Below are positions 60,771 through 64,000 of a stretch of 64,000 bases of DNA, in pieces. The translations under genes were made by a program, and so were the position numbers. Under the pieces are notes generated by a model. That model had not been told where the DNA came from and ran no database searches. It worked only from the letters and a program-made list of their open reading frames with translations. Source of the stretch: Chitinophaga polysaccharea (GTDB lineage: Bacteria > Bacteroidota > Bacteroidia > Chitinophagales > Chitinophagaceae); the NCBI RefSeq assembly GCF_007829335.1, contig NZ_VIWO01000001.1, forward strand, positions 1,798,001-1,862,000, given 5' to 3'. Position 1 is the stretch's first letter. Each line of letters starts with the position of its first letter.

Positions 60771-62417
60771 TTAGAGAGAGACGCCTCTTTTCCATGGAAT
60801 AAAGTCATCCTGGTGCAGTTGTTCTGCTTTTGTACGCACCTCGCCGCTGGCGGTGCGAATGACAAATTCCAGGATATCTTCACCCATTTCAGCGATGCTT
60901 TGTTCGCCACTGATGATGGTACCGGTATTGATATCGATGATATCTTTCATACGGGTAGCCAGTTTGGTATTGGTAGCGAGTTTCACCACCGGGGAAATCG
61001 GGTTGCCGGTAGGGGTGCCCAGGCCGGTAGTAAACAGTACTACGTTGGCGCCGGATCCTACTTCTGCAGAGGTAGATTCCACATCGTTGCCGGGAGTACA
61101 GAGGAGGTTGAGTCCTGGTTTGGTAACGTATTCGGTATAATCGAGTACATCTGTTACCGGGGAGGTACCACCTTTTTTAGCTGCGCCGGCAGATTTGATG
61201 GCATCAGTAATAAGACCATCTTTGATATTTCCTGGGGAAGGGTTCATATAAAAGCCGGAACCTACAGATTGGGCCTGGTTTTCATATGCCCGCATGATGC
61301 GGATAAATTTATCGGAAGTGGTATCGTTCTGGCAGCGGTTAATCAACTCCTGTTCCACGCCGCAAAGTTCGGGGAATTCAGAGAGAATAGAGGTACCACC
61401 CAGGGCCACGATCAGATCGGAGGTATGTCCTACCGCTGGGTTGGCAGAAATGCCGGAAAAACCATCAGATCCGCCGCATTCCAGGCCTATTACCAGTTTG
61501 GAAAGGGGCGCAGGCTGACGGCTTTGTTTGTTGGCTTCTACCAGGGCGAGGAAAGTATCTTTGATAGCGGCCGATAACATCGCAAATTCAGAAGGGCTTT
61601 TTTGTTGCTCGTATACCAGTACCGGTTTATTGAAATTTGGATTCAGCTTTTTCAGGGATTCCTGTAATATCGACACTTGTGCGTGCTGACAACCCAGGCT
61701 GAGAATAGTAGCGCCCGCCACGTTGGAGTGGTGGATATAGCCTGCCAGCAGGGCGCAGAGCGCGTCTGAGTCCTGGCGGGTACCGCCGCAACCACCTTCG
61801 TGGGTGAGGAATTTAATACCGTCTATATTAGGAAATACCGGGTTACGTTTATCCGTTTCCGTTAGTGCTCCTGCTTCATAGTTTTTTACCGCATCCAGGT
61901 TCCCACTTTTGTACAGGTTTACGAGGTCGGTTACCTGTTCGTTGTAGACTTCTGCGGGGGCAAAGCCCAGTCCTTTTTCGAAGGCGGTTTTAATAACGCT
62001 TACATTCCTGTTTTCACAGAATACCAGTGGAATAACCAGCCAGTAGTTACGGGTGCCTACCTGTCCGTCGTTACGGTGGTAGCCCATAAAGCTGCGGTCT
62101 TTCCATTTGCTTACATCGGGTGCCTGCCATTCCAGGGAGCTGTCTTTTTCATGAAAAGCATTGGCATCGTGTATTACGTTTTCGGTAGTGATGCTTTCGC
62201 CCTGCAAAATGGTTTTATTGGCCTTGCCTACCAGCACACCATACATGGTGATAGGATCACCTGCCTGTATGTCTTCTATGAGAAATTTATGTTTGGCGGA
62301 AATATTTTGCTGCGTTTGAATGTCGTGTCCGTTGAATGAAATGTTGGTTCCAGCTGGTATATCCTGAAGAGCTACCAGCACGTTGTCACTCGGGTGAATT
62401 TGTAAATAAGTGTTCAT
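60771..62417 (-). CDS. uxaA: Altronate dehydratase
   Basis: UxaA removes water from D-altronate to give 2-keto-3-deoxygluconate, linking UxaB to KdgK. The 548-residue product has an N-terminal SAF domain (about 1-95) and a C-terminal UxaA domain with MGYHRNDGQVGTRNYWLVIPLVFCENRNV, EGGCGGTRQDSDALC, LGCQHAQVS, and LIVALGGTSILSEFPE. The paired cysteine motifs fit an iron-dependent dehydratase. It is on the opposite strand to the other catabolic genes and divergent from the SusC-type receptor, with the shared upstream region carrying two LacI-type operators. Confidence 0.96.
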   Translation of the reverse strand: MNTYLQIHPSDNVLVALQDIPAGTNISFNGHDIQTQQNISAKHKFLIEDIQAGDPITMYGVLVGKANKTILQGESITTENVIHDANAFHEKDSSLEWQAPDVSKWKDRSFMGYHRNDGQVGTRNYWLVIPLVFCENRNVSVIKTAFEKGLGFAPAEVYNEQVTDLVNLYKSGNLDAVKNYEAGALTETDKRNPVFPNIDGIKFLTHEGGCGGTRQDSDALCALLAGYIHHSNVAGATILSLGCQHAQVSILQESLKKLNPNFNKPVLVYEQQKSPSEFAMLSAAIKDTFLALVEANKQSRQPAPLSKLVIGLECGGSDGFSGISANPAVGHTSDLIVALGGTSILSEFPELCGVEQELINRCQNDTTSDKFIRIMRAYENQAQSVGSGFYMNPSPGNIKDGLITDAIKSAGAAKKGGTSPVTDVLDYTEYVTKPGLNLLCTPGNDVESTSAEVGSGANVVLFTTGLGTPTGNPISPVVKLATNTKLATRMKDIIDINTGTIISGEQSIAEMGEDILEFVIRTASGEVRTKAEQLHQDDFIPWKRGVSL

Positions 62418-62613
62418 AACAGCTAAAGTAGTAAATATGCGCTCCGGCTGGTGATACTAAAATATTAATCCTTGATGAGATTTTGACTATTTGCTGAAAC
62501 TGCTGAAAGAGCAGTTGGTGGCATGTTAGGAAAGGATTATAAAATGTTAAATCGCTATCATTTGTATAGGCTTGTTCCGGGTAACGTTATCTCCTGGTGG
62601 CAGAAAATATTTA

Positions 62614-62627
62614 TGCAAACGTTTGTA
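62614..62627. promoter_or_regulatory. LacI-type operator upstream of uxaA
   Basis: TGCAAACGTTTGTA has the CAAACGTTT core with one mismatch in the outer bases. It lies about 197 nt upstream of the uxaA start and 239 nt upstream of susC. Its flanks (GAAAAT before, AATTCTC after) are almost the same as those of the site inside eda. Confidence 0.65.
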
Positions 62628-62838
62628 ATTCTCAAATAATTCGATATTTTTGATTTCAACAGGCCGTCTATTAGGGCAGATAACGAGAGAAAAACGGTGT
62701 TTATAGCTTCGTAAGTAATTTACAAACAGATATTTATAACTTTTTAAAGCCAAGTCTGAATTTAATTCCATTTTAGAGAAACATGCAAGATCAGTGAACA
62801 ATCAGGTGAACAGAATTTTGTAGTCTCATTCATTTTAA

Positions 62839-62852
62839 TGCAAACGTTTACA
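62839..62852. promoter_or_regulatory. LacI-type operator at the susC start
   Basis: TGCAAACGTTTACA contains the same core and ends 13 nt before the susC ATG at 62866. A repressor bound here would cover the transcription start or ribosome-entry region of susC. Confidence 0.65.
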
Positions 62853-62865
62853 TAAAAACACGTTT

Positions 62866-64000
62866 ATGAAAAAACTGCTAGGGGCATCGCTATGCATATG
62901 GGGAATATGTGTAGTTCAGACAGCCATTGCCCAGGAAAAAAAATCAATCAAAGGAATTGTCAAAGATGAACAAGGCGCTATCATTCCCGGCGTAACTGTG
63001 GGAATTAAGCATAGCGGTACCGGCACCGTAACAGGGCCCGATGGCTCCTTCCACCTCAACGCCGCAGAAAAAGATACCCTGGTATTCAGCTTTGTAGGGT
63101 ATAATAAAAAGGAAATAGCCGTTAATAATCAAACAGATCTGAAAGTAAAGCTGGCATCCAGCGCCACCAGTCTAAATGAAACCGTAGTAGTTGGTTATGG
63201 TGTGCAAAAGAAAATAAACCTATCCGGCGCTGTTACCAGCGTAAATTTTGATAAAACCATGCAAAGCCGCCCGGTAACTGACCTGAGTACTGCGCTCAGT
63301 GGTATGGCGCCCGGCGTAAGCGTATCGCAGGCATCCGGACAGCCGGGCCGCGAAAATGCTACTATCCGCATCAGGGGCGTAGGTACGCTGAATAATGCAG
63401 ATCCCTTTATCCTGGTAGACGGTATTGAAAGCAGCATGAGCGACGTTAACATGGCCGATGTGGAAAGCATTTCGGTACTGAAAGATGCCTCCGCCGCGGC
63501 CATCTACGGTTCCCGGGCAGCAAACGGCGTTGTACTCATTACTACCAAAAAAGGAAGAAAAGGTAAAGCAACGGTATCCTACAACGGCTACTATGGCGTA
63601 CAAAAAGCCACCAGGCTGTTTAACGTAGTCAGCGACTATGCCACCTACATGCAACTCATGAACCGTGTAGCCACGGCAGATAATCCAAGCAATACCCCGC
63701 CTTTTAAACAGGCTACTATTGATGCCTGGAAAAATGCCACCGACAGAACCCTGTATCCCAACACCGACTGGATGGACGTGCTTTTTGGACAGGGAAAACT
63801 GACAGGTCATACAGTATCAGTATCCGGTGGTTCTGAAAAGAATAGCTATTATATGTCGCTCGACTACCTGCATAATGATGGTATCGTTAAAAATACCAGT
63901 CAGGACAGGTATATGATGCGTCTGAATGCAGACCAGGAGATCAGCAAAAAAATTAAGGTAGGCGCCAACATCGCATTAACCTGGAAAGAACGTCGCGAAC
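62866..64000 (+). CDS. SusC/RagA-family TonB-dependent outer-membrane receptor (partial)
   Basis: The first 378 residues are present, and the gene runs off the window. A signal peptide (MKKLLGASLCIWGICVVQTAIAQ) is followed by a CarboxypepD_reg-like domain (KSIKGIVKDEQGAIIPGVTV, about 27-100), the TonB box-like ETVVVGYGVQKK, and the plug domain with the SusC signatures IRIRGVGTLNNADPFILVDGIES and SVLKDASAAAIYGSRAANGVVLITTKKG. SusC proteins import oligosaccharides with a SusD lipoprotein, which probably follows outside the window. Operators and the divergent uxaA suggest an oligogalacturonide or pectin fragment substrate. Confidence 0.95.
   Translation, partial: MKKLLGASLCIWGICVVQTAIAQEKKSIKGIVKDEQGAIIPGVTVGIKHSGTGTVTGPDGSFHLNAAEKDTLVFSFVGYNKKEIAVNNQTDLKVKLASSATSLNETVVVGYGVQKKINLSGAVTSVNFDKTMQSRPVTDLSTALSGMAPGVSVSQASGQPGRENATIRIRGVGTLNNADPFILVDGIESSMSDVNMADVESISVLKDASAAAIYGSRAANGVVLITTKKGRKGKATVSYNGYYGVQKATRLFNVVSDYATYMQLMNRVATADNPSNTPPFKQATIDAWKNATDRTLYPNTDWMDVLFGQGKLTGHTVSVSGGSEKNSYYMSLDYLHNDGIVKNTSQDRYMMRLNADQEISKKIKVGANIALTWKERRE

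Larger units (their letters stand above)
62418..62865. promoter_or_regulatory. 448-bp divergent control region between uxaA and susC
   Basis: This gene-free stretch holds the promoters of uxaA (minus) and the SusC-type receptor (plus). It contains two LacI-type operators listed separately, and a near -7 box TACTTTAG close to the uxaA start. An 84-codon minus-strand ORF at 62547-62801 covers an operator and shows no family features, so it is not called. Confidence 0.6.

Noticed and set aside
62547..62801. Minus-strand ORF of 84 codons upstream of uxaA
   Set aside because: It spans a LacI-type operator in a divergent control region and has no recognisable motif. It cannot be excluded as a lineage-specific small protein, but there is no support for it.
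1..64000. tRNA, rRNA, CRISPR, prophage or transposase genes
   Set aside because: Intergenic spaces were read for cloverleaf-like and repeat-spacer patterns and all long frames were considered; none was found. No covariance or HMM search could be run.

Overview
The window looks like chromosome of a Bacteroidota member close to Chitinophaga (Chitinophagaceae). The evidence is type IX secretion (T9SS) sorting domains, a PorP/SprF protein, large PKD-repeat adhesins, a flexirubin/dialkylresorcinol gene block, a SusC/RagA receptor and many Bacteroidota-type -7 promoter boxes (TAnnTTTG). No rRNA, tRNA, CRISPR array, phage gene or transposase was seen. The genus is inferred from gene content, not from a marker-gene comparison.

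Layout. 0-2 kb: grpE and a divergent RlmI-like rRNA methyltransferase. 2-11.5 kb: a minus-strand T9SS surface block with a tiny sorting-domain protein, a PorP/SprF protein and two multi-PKD proteins of 950 and 1623 residues. 11.6-21.3 kb: mostly housekeeping genes (methyltransferase, M32 carboxypeptidase, NIF3 protein, zinc-ribbon coiled-coil protein, TPR protein, recN, fabI, DUF2795 protein, LolD-like ATPase). 21.3-25.4 kb: a deacetylase-fold protein and two members of the ligase-associated DNA repair set (PdeM nuclease and Lhr-like helicase). 25.4-36.5 kb: purine permease, LD-carboxypeptidase, SnoaL/AraC pair, beta-barrel protein, Lrp regulator with an MFS exporter, a periplasmic-binding-fold lipoprotein, guaA and a DUF2807 lipoprotein.

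36.8-45.3 kb holds nine co-directional genes: DarA, DarB, a small HTH-like protein, a BtrH_N protein, an ABC ATPase and permease, an ACP, a ketosynthase, and a ketosynthase-like protein lacking catalytic residues. This is the head of a flexirubin (aryl polyene-dialkylresorcinol ester) pathway without the expected reductase, dehydratase, starter-unit and ligase genes. 45.3-54.6 kb: M14 peptidase, rpsT, sucA-sucB (two tandem lipoyl domains), an RsmB-like methyltransferase and mnmA. 54.8-64 kb: galacturonate catabolism (uxaB-uxaC-kdgK-eda-exuT, convergent uxaA), then the start of a SusC-type receptor. Three LacI-type operators (core CAAACGTTT) tie this region together, one of them inside the end of eda.

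Two patterns stand out beyond the genes. First, three related long inverted repeats (about 94-116 bp) each sit 3-13 nt past the stop codon of fabI, guaA and sucB, and a fourth hairpin of unrelated sequence has the same placement in the pigment block. Second, several promoters place the -7 box only 4-7 nt from the start codon, suggesting leaderless or nearly leaderless mRNAs.
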